Positions 7,244 through 14,848 are shown, counted from the first letter of the stretch. The stretch: DNA of 21,601 nt from JAIMBK01 sp040755975 (GCA_040755975.1 JBFLZY010000050.1:1-21601); one strand, 5' to 3'. Notes: generated by a model not told the origin, from the sequence alone. Program-made: numbers and translations.

Positions 7244-8362
7244 GTGCGAAAAATTTCTGTAAATTTGCTGGCTCCGGGATTAAAAATCGGCCGGCCCGTC
7301 TACGATAGCCAGGGGCGGATTTTGCTTAATCAGGGTGTAACACTTACGCAAAGGTACATAAGCAGATTAAAACTTTTGGGCATCCCGGCGGTTTATATCG
7401 ATGACGGCTTTTTGCCCGATTTTCAAATCGACGACGTCATTTCCGAACAAACCAGCCTTTGGGCCACCCAACAGGTGAAGCGGCTTTTCTCCCCGTCCCA
7501 ACCGTCCGCCCAGAAAAAACCGATGATTGCCCTGGAAGAAGTGGCGAAGGTGGTTGAGCGTCTGCTGGAAGAAATCATGACCAATAAATCAACTGTCGTT
7601 AACCTCACCGACATCCGCTCTCATGAAGAATATACCTTTGGGCATTCGGTGAATGTTGCCGTTCTGGCCATTCTCACGGGAATGAACCTGGGATACGGCC
7701 GGGTCAAGCTTTTTCAACTCGGCATGGCGGCTCTTTTGCACGACATCGGAAAAACCCGCATTCCCTTGAATATTTTGAATAAGCCGGGCACTTTAACCGC
7801 TGACGAATTTGCCGAAATAAAGAAACACCCGTCTTATGGTTATGAAATTATTAGCGAAGACCCACCTTGGGCAAACTTTGTGCGCTGGTTGCCCTGCAGC
7901 ACCACGAACGATACAACGGAAAGGGATATCCCCGGGGTTTAAGTAGCGGGGAAATTCATCACTTTGCCGGGATAACGGGGATGGTGGATATGTACGATGC
8001 CCTATAACCTCCGACCGGATTTACTGGAAGGCCTGCCCGGCGTACGAGGCTTACGAAATGATTTCCGGGGCGGGAAACCTCTTGTTTGCCTTTTCTTCGT
8101 CAGGGCTTTTTTGGATAACGTTGCCGCTTATCCCACCGGCACGCTGGTCAAGTTGAACACAGGCGAGATCGGTGTTGTCCTGGAAAAAAAGAAAGGGTAT
8201 TCTTTATATCTGAAAGTGCGTATTTTATTTGCTGCTTCCGGAGAGCCCTTGCTCGGGCGCGAAGAAGTTTGCCTGGCCGAACAGGAAAGGCTTTTTGTAA
8301 GCGAAGTAATTGAGGCTTACGGGATTTTGCGGGCGGCCATCCGGGAAAACGAAGCGAAATAA
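7244..8362 (+). pseudogene. HD-GYP domain protein (c-di-GMP phosphodiesterase-like) with three frame-breaking indels
   Basis: HD-GYP proteins hydrolyse cyclic-di-GMP with a metal-bound HD site and a GYP motif. The first frame gives an N-terminal domain (VNLLAPGLKIGRPVYDSQGR) and the HD signature LLHDIGKTRIP. It then derails near 7884, where one base appears missing. The next frame continues the family with LVALQHHERYNGKGYPRGL to DMYDAL and stops at about 8004, where two bases (TA) appear duplicated. The third frame gives TSDRIYWKACPAYEAYEMIS to about 8090, where one T appears missing. The original frame then resumes with FVRAFLDNVAAYPTGTLVKL to the TAA at 8362. The shifts sum to zero, so about 373 residues would be encoded if repaired. 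The start is GTG at 7244 (or TTG 7241) after GAGGGTG. This is either a recently broken gene or local sequence error. Confidence 0.85.
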
Positions 8363-8367
8363 AAGCT

Positions 8368-8838
8368 TTATCGAGAGGCCTGATAACTGCGTTCCCTGGC
8401 GGCTCGTTCCATTTCTCTTTTGGCGTCCCGCGCCGCCATATCCTCCCGTTTATCGTAGACTTTTTTTCCGCGGGCAAGGGCGAGCTCAACTTTTACCTTC
8501 CCCCGTTCGTTAAAGTATACTTTTAACGGAATCAGGGCCAATCCCTTCTCCCGCGTCCGGCCTAAAAGGCGCAAGATTTCCCGCTTGTGCATCAGGAGCT
8601 TGCGCGTTCGCTTGGGGTCGTGGTTAAAGCGGTTCCCTTTTTCAAAGGGGCTGATGTGCATGTTGCGCAAGAATAATTCAGTATTTTCCACGCACGCATA
8701 ACTGTCTTTTAAGTTGGCCTGCCCGGCGCGCAAAGATTTAACCTCTGTTCCCGTAAGAGCAATTCCTGCTTCGAAGGTTTCTAAAATATGGTAGTCATGC
8801 CGGGCTTTTCTGTTCACCATAACGACTTTTTCTTTCAT
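8368..8838 (-). CDS. smpB: SmpB, tmRNA-binding protein
   Basis: SmpB binds tmRNA and delivers it to stalled ribosomes in trans-translation. The protein of about 156 residues begins MKEKVVMVNRKARHDYHILE. It has the oligonucleotide-binding-fold segments FEAGIALTGTEVKSLRAGQ, LKDSYACV and LFLRNMHISPFEKGNRFNHD. It ends with the basic tail KREDMAARDAKREMERAARE, which enters the decoding centre. ATG at 8838 is chosen because GGGAGG sits nine bases upstream; a GTG three codons earlier overlaps that site. Its RNA partner ssrA is in the same window at 17827-18179 on the other strand. The gene lies 27 bases after khtU and is the last gene of the long minus-strand block, ending five bases from the HD-GYP gene. 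Confidence 0.96.
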   Translation of the reverse strand: MKEKVVMVNRKARHDYHILETFEAGIALTGTEVKSLRAGQANLKDSYACVENTELFLRNMHISPFEKGNRFNHDPKRTRKLLMHKREILRLLGRTREKGLALIPLKVYFNERGKVKVELALARGKKVYDKREDMAARDAKREMERAARERSYQASR

Positions 8839-8865
8839 CGTAGCCACCCTCCCAGGCTGTGTTTT

Positions 8866-10074
8866 TTAAGCTCCGGTCAAAATGTTTTTGGTTTTTCTTG
8901 ATAATTTGCGTAAGCGGATAAAAAAGTTATATAATGATTTTGATCTTTTCATGAGGAGAGGGCTCAACAAGGCAAGAATCAGTACATACAGGGCGGCGAA
9001 TGGTTGGAATGCCCCGGACATACCCGCAGAGGCGGCGAGTCCGGCGACGATGATGGCGAATTCACCGCGGGCAATAATTGAGCAGGCTATATTTGCCGCT
9101 GCGGCTCCTCTATAACCACAGGCCAGCGCGCTGAGCCACCCGGCCAGGAGATTTCCGGCAACAGTTAAAACAACCGCCCAGGCAGTAATATCTAAAACTG
9201 TTAAAAAATGATGGTAATCTATTTGCATGCCAAATGACAGGAAGAAAACCGCTCCGAAGAGATCCCGAAAAGGCGTAAACATCTGAACAAGCTTTTTGAC
9301 CTGGGCTGTTTCGGCCAGAATTAAGCCCAGCAATAAGGCTCCAACAGCCTCCGAAACGCGTAGGGTTTCAGCCAGGACAGCGCTCAGCAGCAATAAGGCA
9401 AATGTTACCACAACTAACGCTTCTGCGCTGGGTATATTTAACAGACGGTCAAGAACAATACCCAAACGCCGGCCCAGAAAAAAGACCACCATTATAAAAC
9501 TCAGGGCGACCAGGCTGCCGGTAACCGACACCAGCAAAGAACTTCCTTGGGACATTAAGTAACCCGATAAAATAGAAAGGAAGAAGGCCATAAAAATATC
9601 TTCATAAACCATAATTCCAAGAATCAATTCCGTTTCCGGGTTAGCCGTCCGTTTCGTTTCTACCAGCAGCTTGGTAATGATGGCGCTGCTGGAGACGGTC
9701 GTTATTCCGGCAACGATCAAAGCGTATGGCCAGGAATGGAAAAAAACCCATCCCAGGACCAGACCCCGAAAAAAATTTAAACCTGTGAAAATACTGCCCC
9801 CTTTGACGATTAGCTTACTGTTCTGCACTACCTGGCCGATCGAAAATTCTAATCCCAGGTAAAAAAGCAGGAAAAGCACTCCTAACCGGCTGAATAATTC
9901 GACTGATTCGCTGTTTTTGATTAAGCTTAGATCCATCCAGGAAAACTGCGGGGCGTTTGGGCCCAGGAAAATACCCAACAAGATTAACAGGGGAACTGAA
10001 CAGTATTTAATCTTTTTGGCCGCCAGGATGGCCAGGCTGGCCAGCGCGAAAATGATGCCTAAATTAACAAGCAC
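8866..10074 (-). CDS. khtU: Potassium/proton antiporter membrane subunit (KhtU-like, CPA2 family)
   Basis: This protein of about 402 residues, rich in membrane helices, belongs to the CPA2 monovalent cation/proton antiporters (Na_H_Exchanger domain). Features include LLILLGIFLGPNAPQF near the start, LFLLFYLGLEFSIGQVV near 70, GITTVSSSAIITKLLVE near 125, EAVGALLLGLILAE, FGAVFFLSFGMQID and IIARGEFAIIVAGLA. The last is the RGEFA segment typical of KefB/KhtU-type carriers. The start is GTG, three bases after the khtT stop, with GGGGAG upstream inside khtT, so translation is likely coupled. With KhtT it should form a K+(NH4+)/H+ efflux system. A C-terminal TrkA-N domain is absent; regulation would come from the separate KhtT. 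The third B. subtilis gene, khtS, was not seen. Confidence 0.88.
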   Translation of the reverse strand: MLVNLGIIFALASLAILAAKKIKYCSVPLLILLGIFLGPNAPQFSWMDLSLIKNSESVELFSRLGVLFLLFYLGLEFSIGQVVQNSKLIVKGGSIFTGLNFFRGLVLGWVFFHSWPYALIVAGITTVSSSAIITKLLVETKRTANPETELILGIMVYEDIFMAFFLSILSGYLMSQGSSLLVSVTGSLVALSFIMVVFFLGRRLGIVLDRLLNIPSAEALVVVTFALLLLSAVLAETLRVSEAVGALLLGLILAETAQVKKLVQMFTPFRDLFGAVFFLSFGMQIDYHHFLTVLDITAWAVVLTVAGNLLAGWLSALACGYRGAAAANIACSIIARGEFAIIVAGLAASAGMSGAFQPFAALYVLILALLSPLLMKRSKSLYNFFIRLRKLSRKTKNILTGA

Positions 10075-10077
10075 AGA

Positions 10078-10587
10078 TCACTCCCCTTTCCCTGTAACCA
10101 TTACCTGAAATTGCTCGATGCTTCCCGTCTTTCCGGCGACGACCATAATTTGCCCCGGGGTAAAAACAAAGCTGGGGCCGGGGTTAATGGCGGTCGTTTT
10201 TTTCTTTCCCTTTTTGTCTTCTTCGATGATGGCAATCACCGTTATCCCTAGATTTTTACGCAGACCCAGGTCTCCTATGCTCTTTCCGGCTACTTGCGCG
10301 TCCGGAGCAACTTTTAACCATTCAATACGTAATTCGGCAATGGCCATTTCCAGCTTTTCCAGCATTCTGGGCTGATAAAAAGCTCCGCCGATGATCGAGC
10401 CGATTTGCCGCGCTTCTTGATCGGTCATTGTGAACGAACAGGCAGGTTCACTTTCGTCCGCGGGAAAGTAAAATAACTCCCGGTGTCCTTCGTCGTAAAT
10501 CACCACCACCACGCTCTCGCCACTTTCCAATTCTACTTGATACTTCTTGCCCAAACCGGGAAGTTCCGCCTCTTTAATACCGCTCAT
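10078..10587 (-). CDS. khtT: KhtT-like regulatory subunit with RCK_C (TrkA-C) domain
   Basis: This cytoplasmic regulator of KhtU has about 169 residues, beginning MSGIKEAELPGLGKKYQVEL, very like the N-terminus of B. subtilis KhtT as I remember it. DQEARQIGSIIGGAFYQP follows near 75. The RCK_C domain at about 85-165 has EWLKVAPDAQVAGKSIGDLG, VTVIAIIEED and TPGQIMVVAGKTGSIEQF. In B. subtilis the RCK_C domain is reported to bind c-di-AMP and gate the antiporter; that is family knowledge, not visible here. ATG at 10587 is chosen by this homology, and longer upstream frames would run into the transketolase gene. It is 37 bases after transketolase C and directly before khtU. Confidence 0.88.
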   Translation of the reverse strand: MSGIKEAELPGLGKKYQVELESGESVVVVIYDEGHRELFYFPADESEPACSFTMTDQEARQIGSIIGGAFYQPRMLEKLEMAIAELRIEWLKVAPDAQVAGKSIGDLGLRKNLGITVIAIIEEDKKGKKKTTAINPGPSFVFTPGQIMVVAGKTGSIEQFQVMVTGKGE

Positions 10588-10624
10588 CTTTTCCGACCTC
10601 GCTAACGAATAAATCATAAAGTAA

Positions 10625-11575
10625 TTATTCCCGCCCTCGACGGGATCGTTCGGTTGCTTTGCGCACCGCCGCAATTAAATGTTGCGTTTTTAAACCGTAT
10701 TTTTCCATCAACTGGTCGGGGGTGCCCGACTCGCCGAAAACGTCCGGGATGCCTACCCGGTATACGGGCACAGGGTAATGTTCACAAACCGTTTCGGCCA
10801 CCGCCGAGCCCAGGCCGCCGATAATGTTGTGTTCTTCCGCAGTCACGATCACACCGGTTTCTTTTGCCGCGCTGATGATTGCCTCTACATCCAGAGGTTT
10901 GATGGTATGGATGTTTAAAACCCGGATATTGAGCCCTTCTTTAGACAATTCTTCCGCCGCCGTCAGCGCTTCGGCCACCATGACTCCCGTGGCGATAATG
11001 GTGGCGTCGCGCCCCGGCCGCATTACCATTGCTTTGCCAGGTTCGAAGAGGAAGTCTTCCCTGTGGAGGACGGGTAAGGCGGCCCGCCCCAGCCGGATGT
11101 ATACCGGACCTTTAATTTTGGCGGCCGCCAGGACTGCTTTTTTGGTTTCCGCAGCGTCGGCGGGGACGAAAATGGTCATGTTGGGAACGGCCCGCACCAG
11201 GGCAATGTCTTCAACGGACTGGTGGGAAGCCCCGTCTTCGCCGACGGTAATACCCGCGTGCGAGGCCGCGATTTTTACGTTTAGTTTCGGGTAGGCGATG
11301 CTGTTTCGCAGCTGATCGAAAGAGCGGCCGGGGGCAAAAACGGCGAAAGTGCTGCAAAACGGGATCTTCCCCGCGGCGGCAAGCCCTGCCGCCGTTCCCA
11401 GCATATTTTGCTCGGCGACACCCATGTTAAAAAAACGTTCCGGGAAATGCTTTTTAAAGTTAATCGTTTTGGTTGATTTGGACAGATCGGCGTCGAGCAC
11501 GACCACGTCTGGATTTTCCCGGCCCAGTTCCACCAGGGCCTCGCCGTAGGCTTCACGGGTAGCGATCTTTTTCAT
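10625..11575 (-). CDS. Transketolase, C-terminal subunit
   Basis: This is the second half of a split transketolase (pyrimidine-binding and C-terminal domains), about 316 residues beginning MKKIATREAYGEALVELGRE. It pairs with the N-terminal subunit to move two-carbon units in the non-oxidative pentose phosphate pathway. Visible segments are VVLDADLSKST, FFNMGVAEQNMLGTAAGLA with the catalytic Glu of the VAEQN motif, HAGITVGEDGASHQSVEDIAL, and the C-terminal VTAEEHNIIGGLGSAVAE. ATG at 11575 has GAAGGAGG upstream; longer frames enter a repeat. The gap to the N-terminal gene is about 200 bases, unusually wide for this gene pair, and is filled by two repeat segments. One of them includes this gene's own ribosome-binding region. 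Confidence 0.94.
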   Translation of the reverse strand: MKKIATREAYGEALVELGRENPDVVVLDADLSKSTKTINFKKHFPERFFNMGVAEQNMLGTAAGLAAAGKIPFCSTFAVFAPGRSFDQLRNSIAYPKLNVKIAASHAGITVGEDGASHQSVEDIALVRAVPNMTIFVPADAAETKKAVLAAAKIKGPVYIRLGRAALPVLHREDFLFEPGKAMVMRPGRDATIIATGVMVAEALTAAEELSKEGLNIRVLNIHTIKPLDVEAIISAAKETGVIVTAEEHNIIGGLGSAVAETVCEHYPVPVYRVGIPDVFGESGTPDQLMEKYGLKTQHLIAAVRKATERSRRGRE

Positions 11576-11582
11576 TGGGAAC

Positions 11583-11665
11583 CTCCTTCGAAAATAGATT
11601 CTGCCATCATTTCCCATCGGGCTGGAATTGTCCGCTCGCTCCGCTGCTGCGGGCTGACTGGGCAT
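11583..11665 (-). repeat. Leader repeat upstream of transketolase C (shared with prfB leader)
   Basis: Read in mRNA sense, this stretch runs from a GCCCGCAGCAGCGGAGCGAG core through GGACAATTCCAGCCCGATG and AAATGATGGCAGAA to the Shine-Dalgarno GAAGGAGG. The same order with few changes occurs before prfB (14726-14650). Here the left arm of the palindrome seen in the prfB copy is missing. Upstream, 11666-11694 resembles the gene-free stretch at about 340-374. Confidence 0.7.
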
Positions 11666-11694
11666 CAGCTTGCCTTAGGTCACGAGAACCAGGC

Positions 11695-11775
11695 AATTGA
11701 GAGGGGAGAGGCGAGAGGTTAACAGTGAAAATTTTAAATCCCACCGCTTACATCTCACTTCCCGCTTCTCAATTT
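11695..11775. repeat. Imperfect inverted repeat between the transketolase subunit genes
   Basis: Arms of about 26 bases (11695-11719 and 11750-11775), rich in GAGA/TCTC and beginning with AATTGAGA, face each other across about 30 bases. By eye 19 of 26 positions match, and some mismatches would still form G-U pairs in RNA. The right arm overlaps the stop codon of the N-terminal subunit gene. It may be a small palindromic insertion or a weak terminator; no T tract follows. Confidence 0.5.
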
Positions 11776-12598
11776 ACCGGCATCCGAGTTCCGTCAGGGC
11801 TTTTTCGGCCTGTTCGGGCTTGGGTGCCGTGCCGTGCCAGTCCACCTGGTTTTCCATGAAGGAAACGCCTTTTCCCTTGCACGTCTCGGCGATGATCATC
11901 TGCGGTTTTCCCTTGACCTGCCGGGCCGCCTCGACTGCTTTGATGATTTGGGCGATGTCGTGGCCGTCAATTTCCTGCACGTCCCAGCCAAAAGCCTTCC
12001 ATTTGTCGGTCACCGGCTCGGGGGACATAACTTCGGCAACCGGTCCGTCAATTTGCAAACCGTTGTGGTCTAAAAAGGCGGTGACGTTATCCAGCCGGTA
12101 GTGCGCGGCTGCCATGGCGGCTTCCCACACCATCCCCTCCTGGATTTCGCCGTCGCCCAGCAAAACAAAGACGCGGTAATCCCGGCCGTCTAGCTTTGCC
12201 GCCAGGGCCATTCCGTTCCCCGCCGACAACCCTTGGCCCAAAGAACCGGTGGACATTTCTACCCCGGGCAGGCTTTTCATATCCGGGTGGCCCTGCAGAC
12301 GGCTACCCAGCTTGCGGAGCGTAAGCAGCTCGGCCACCGGAAAAAAGCCCCGTTCGGCTAAAACGGCGTAAAGTAAAGGGGCAGCGTGGCCTTTGGAAAG
12401 AACAAACCTGTCCCGGTCCGGCCAGGAGGGGTTTTGGGGATTGATGCGCATAAGATGAAAATAGAGGGTGGTGACAATGTCGGCGGCTGATAGGGAGCCG
12501 CCCGGGTGGCCGGAACCGGCCGCCGCGGTCATCTTGATGATGTGGGCGCGAATTTCCCTGGCCTTATTTTCCAGCCAGGCAATTTTTTCCTGTTCCAT
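11774..12598 (-). CDS. Transketolase, N-terminal subunit
   Basis: This is the thiamine-diphosphate-binding half of a split transketolase, 274 residues. Catalytic and cofactor segments visible are GHPGG (His31), VLSKGHAAPLLYAVL (His71), STGSLGQGLSAGNGMALA near 117-132, and the TPP motif GDGE at 148-151 running to DHN at 177-179. The C-terminal part has FGWDVQEIDGHDIAQI and WHGTAPKPE. ATG at 12598 follows an in-frame stop closely, so no longer start is possible. AGGAGG lies rather far upstream (about 18 bases), so initiation may be weak or coupled to yitT, which ends 27 bases before. It is complete only together with the C-terminal subunit downstream. Confidence 0.94.
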   Translation of the reverse strand: MEQEKIAWLENKAREIRAHIIKMTAAAGSGHPGGSLSAADIVTTLYFHLMRINPQNPSWPDRDRFVLSKGHAAPLLYAVLAERGFFPVAELLTLRKLGSRLQGHPDMKSLPGVEMSTGSLGQGLSAGNGMALAAKLDGRDYRVFVLLGDGEIQEGMVWEAAMAAAHYRLDNVTAFLDHNGLQIDGPVAEVMSPEPVTDKWKAFGWDVQEIDGHDIAQIIKAVEAARQVKGKPQMIIAETCKGKGVSFMENQVDWHGTAPKPEQAEKALTELGCR

Positions 12599-12625
12599 TT
12601 CTTACTTTCTGTTTTACCTCCTTTT

Positions 12626-13489
12626 TTACTTCCTGTATTGCTTGAATCCTTCTCCAAGGACTTCGTGAACGTCAGCTAAAATCATAAACGCCCGCGGGTC
12701 TATTTCGTAAACCAGGTCTTTTAACCTGGTGACTTCGGCCCGGTTCACCACCACCAGCAGCACCTCCCGCGGCAGGCCCGTATACATACCCCGCGCTTTC
12801 AAGGCGGTGGCGCCGCGGTTTAAATCTTTAATGACCTGCTGCGCGATCCGGTCGAACTGTTCAGATATGATCAAAAAGGCTTTGGTGTAGCTGATCCCCT
12901 CCTGCACCAGGTCGACCAGCCAGGCGGTAATAAAAATGGTAATCAAGGCGTACATGGCCAGTTCCCAGGAGTAAAAGGCAAATCCCGCGGCGATAACCAC
13001 CAGGCCGTCCACCAGGAACAGAAGCTGACCCACATTGGTTCCGGTGTAGGTACGCAGGATGGCGGCAGCCAGATCGGTGCCCCCCGTGGTGCCCCGGTAG
13101 CGAAAGACGATGCCCAAACCCAGGCCGATCAGGGCGCCCCCAAAAGCACTGGCCAGCAACGCATCCCGGGTGGCTACAGGAAGGTAGGGGGCCAGGCCGT
13201 CAACGAATAAAGACAGGGCGATCGTCCCGTATAGAGAACGAAAACCAAACTTCAACCCGAGGCGGTAAATACCCAGCAAAAACAGGGGAATGTTTAAGGC
13301 CAGCATGGTCATGCCCACGGGTAAGCCGAGGAGGTAGTGCAACACCGTGGCGATCCCGCTTACCCCTCCGGCGGCAATTTTGTTAGGCACTAAAAATAGG
13401 TCCAGCCCCAGGGCAATTAAGAATACTCCGGTGGTTACTCCGAAAAATTCAAAGACTGCGCTGATCGCGCGTTGCCGCCAGTTTTTCAA
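12626..13489 (-). CDS. YitT family membrane protein (DUF161 plus DUF2179)
   Basis: This integral membrane protein of about 287 residues has hydrophobic helices over the first 195 residues (GVTTGVFLIALGLDLFLVP, AAGGVSGIATVLHYLLG, FGGALIGLGLGIVFRYRG with TGGTDLAAAILR). A soluble C-terminal DUF2179 domain covers about 215-285 (GATALKARGMYTG, REVLLVVVNRAEVTRLKDLV). Transport roles have been proposed for the family, but none is established for this protein. The start is probably TTG at 13489, 29 bases after prfB, with a GGGGGC stretch about 10 bases upstream. It probably belongs to the secA-prfB transcription unit. Confidence 0.88.
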   Translation of the reverse strand: MKNWRQRAISAVFEFFGVTTGVFLIALGLDLFLVPNKIAAGGVSGIATVLHYLLGLPVGMTMLALNIPLFLLGIYRLGLKFGFRSLYGTIALSLFVDGLAPYLPVATRDALLASAFGGALIGLGLGIVFRYRGTTGGTDLAAAILRTYTGTNVGQLLFLVDGLVVIAAGFAFYSWELAMYALITIFITAWLVDLVQEGISYTKAFLIISEQFDRIAQQVIKDLNRGATALKARGMYTGLPREVLLVVVNRAEVTRLKDLVYEIDPRAFMILADVHEVLGEGFKQYRK

Positions 13490-13518
13490 GGGGAGTCGGC
13501 CCCCATTCTTTTTGCGGT

Positions 13519-14638
13519 TTATCTGCCGTCGGGACGTTGTTCTTTTACCTTTGCCTTCAAGTAGGCGGAGATAAAGAGATCGATTTCGCCGTCCATAACG
13601 GCGCCAACGTTACCAGTTTCCACCCCGGTCCGGTGATCTTTGACCAGGCTGTACGGGTGAAAAACGTAAGAACGGATTTGACTTCCCCAGGCTATTTCCG
13701 TTTGTTCCCCCCGCAGAGCGGCCAGTTCCGCCTCTTTCTTTTTTAACTCCAGATCGAGGAGTTTTGCCTTTAGTATTTTTATGGCGGTATTGCGATTGGA
13801 AATTTGCGACCGTTCGCTCTGGCACTGGACGACGATGCCGGTGGGCAAATGGGTTATCCTGACGGCGGATTCAGTTTTATTTACGTGCTGACCGCCCGCG
13901 CCGCTTGAACGGAAGGTATCGATTCGCAAATCTTCTGGATTGATTTCGACTTCAAGATCATTTTCCACCTGCGGTAAGACGTCTACCGAGGCAAAAGAGG
14001 TGTGCCTTCTGCCGCCGGCGTCAAAAGGGGAAATACGGACCAGCCGGTGCACCCCCTTTTCTGCCCGCAGGTATCCGTAGGCCCATTTTCCGGTCACCAT
14101 TACGGTGGCGCTTTTAATCCCCGCCTCGTCGCCCGGCAGCAAATCAAGTATTTCTACCCTGTATCCTTTATCTTCCGCCCAGCGATTATACATGCGCAGC
14201 AACATCTGCACCCAGTCCTGGGCTTCCGTTCCGCCCGCCCCGGCATGCAGGGATAAAATAGCGGACTCCTGGTCGTAAGGGCCGCTCAAAAACACCCGGA
14301 GTTCCGTTTGCTCCACCTGGTTGCGCAAGCTTTTCAATTCTTTCGCGACTTCCCGGACAACCTCTTGATCGTCTTCTTCTTCGCCCAAGGCCAACAGCAC
14401 CGAGAGGTCTTCGCAGCTCCGGAATAATTTTTGAAAGGCTTCGACGGATTCTTTTAAGGCGGATAGTTTCTGCGTTACATGCTGAGCTTTTTCCTGGTCG
14501 TTCCAGAAATCGGACCGGAGCATCTGCTCCTCCAGCCGGGCGATTTCTTGCTCTTTGTGGTCAACGTCAAAGAGAAACCCTCAATTCGGCGAGGTGCTTG
14601 CTGATGGATTCAAGCTCGCGGCTGAGTTCTGCGTACAT
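13519..14638 (-). CDS. prfB: Peptide chain release factor 2 (RF2), expressed by programmed +1 frameshift
   Basis: RF2 terminates translation at UGA and UAA. The zero frame starts at ATG 14638 (MYAELSRELESISKHLAELRVSL) and meets TGA as codon 24 (bases 14569-14567). Skipping the T at 14569 continues in the +1 frame with DVDHKEQEIARLEEQMLRSDFW and stays open to 13519, about 372 residues in all. The codon-recognition tripeptide SPF is in VRISPFDAGGRRHTSFAS, and the catalytic GGQ is in SGAGGQHVNKTESAVRITH. A start at the later in-frame ATG (14523) would lose the N-terminal helix domain. The ribosome site GGAAGGAG lies about 11 bases before ATG and is part of a repeat also found before transketolase C. 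SecA precedes and yitT follows, as is common for prfB in Firmicutes. Confidence 0.95.
14566..14581 (-). promoter_or_regulatory. prfB autoregulatory +1 frameshift site
   Basis: In mRNA sense the site reads AGGGTTTCTCTTTGAC. AGGG occupies the register of the internal Shine-Dalgarno of the classical site, followed by the slippery codon CTT and then TGA C. Low RF2 stalls the UGA and promotes slippage, so RF2 controls its own synthesis. The internal Shine-Dalgarno is shorter than the classical AGGGGG. Confidence 0.93.
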
Positions 14639-14649
14639 GTTTCCATTCG

Positions 14650-14743
14650 CTCCTTCCAAAATATCTTCTGCCATCATTTCTCATCGGGCTGGAATTGTCC
14701 GGCTCGCTCCGATGCTCCGGGTCGACCGGACAAATTCCAGCCC
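14650..14743 (-). repeat. Palindromic leader repeat upstream of prfB
   Basis: Arms 14686-14702 (GGGCTGGAATTGTCCGG on the plus strand) and 14726-14743 are inverted copies with one extra A. They would form a hairpin of about 17 bp around a 23-base loop holding the core CTCGCTCCGATGCTCCGGGT. The segment 14650-14685, from the palindrome to the Shine-Dalgarno GAAGGAG, is shared with the transketolase C leader (11583-11625). No T tract follows on the minus strand, so it is not an obvious terminator. Confidence 0.7.
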
Positions 14744-14761
14744 TATTTTCACCCGTTATTA

Positions 14762-14788
14762 TAAGTTAAGTGCCTGGCACTAAACTTA
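14762..14788. repeat. Palindrome in the prfB-secA gap (AGTGCC/GGCACT type)
   Basis: TAAGTTAAGTGCC and GGCACTAAACTTA are inverted arms of 13 bases with one mismatch around a single T. Compact palindromes of this kind are often dispersed in Clostridia genomes and can be REP-like. Confidence 0.6.
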
Positions 14789-14793
14789 TTGAC

Positions 14794-14813
14794 GTAATCC
14801 CGGGCTGGATTAC
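14794..14813. repeat. Short hairpin in the prfB-secA gap
   Basis: GTAATCC and GGATTAC are perfect 7-base arms around CGGGCT. It lies between two larger palindromes. Confidence 0.4.
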
Positions 14814-14823
14814 TATGACACTT

Positions 14824-14848
14824 GTGTCAGAGAACCGTCCCCTGACAC
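14824..14848. repeat. REP-like hairpin in the prfB-secA gap (GTGTCAG...CTGACAC)
   Basis: GTGTCAG (14824-14830) and CTGACAC (14842-14848) enclose AGAACCGTCCC. From memory, hairpins with a GTCAGGGGACGGTTCT core are dispersed in many Firmicutes and are often linked to IS200-like REP-associated transposases. No transposase is in this window. Confidence 0.6.

Noticed and set aside
10588..10674. Longer khtT frame starting inside transketolase C.
   Set aside because: Homology to KhtT begins at MSGIKEAELPG (10587), and the extra residues are the transketolase C 3' end read in another frame.
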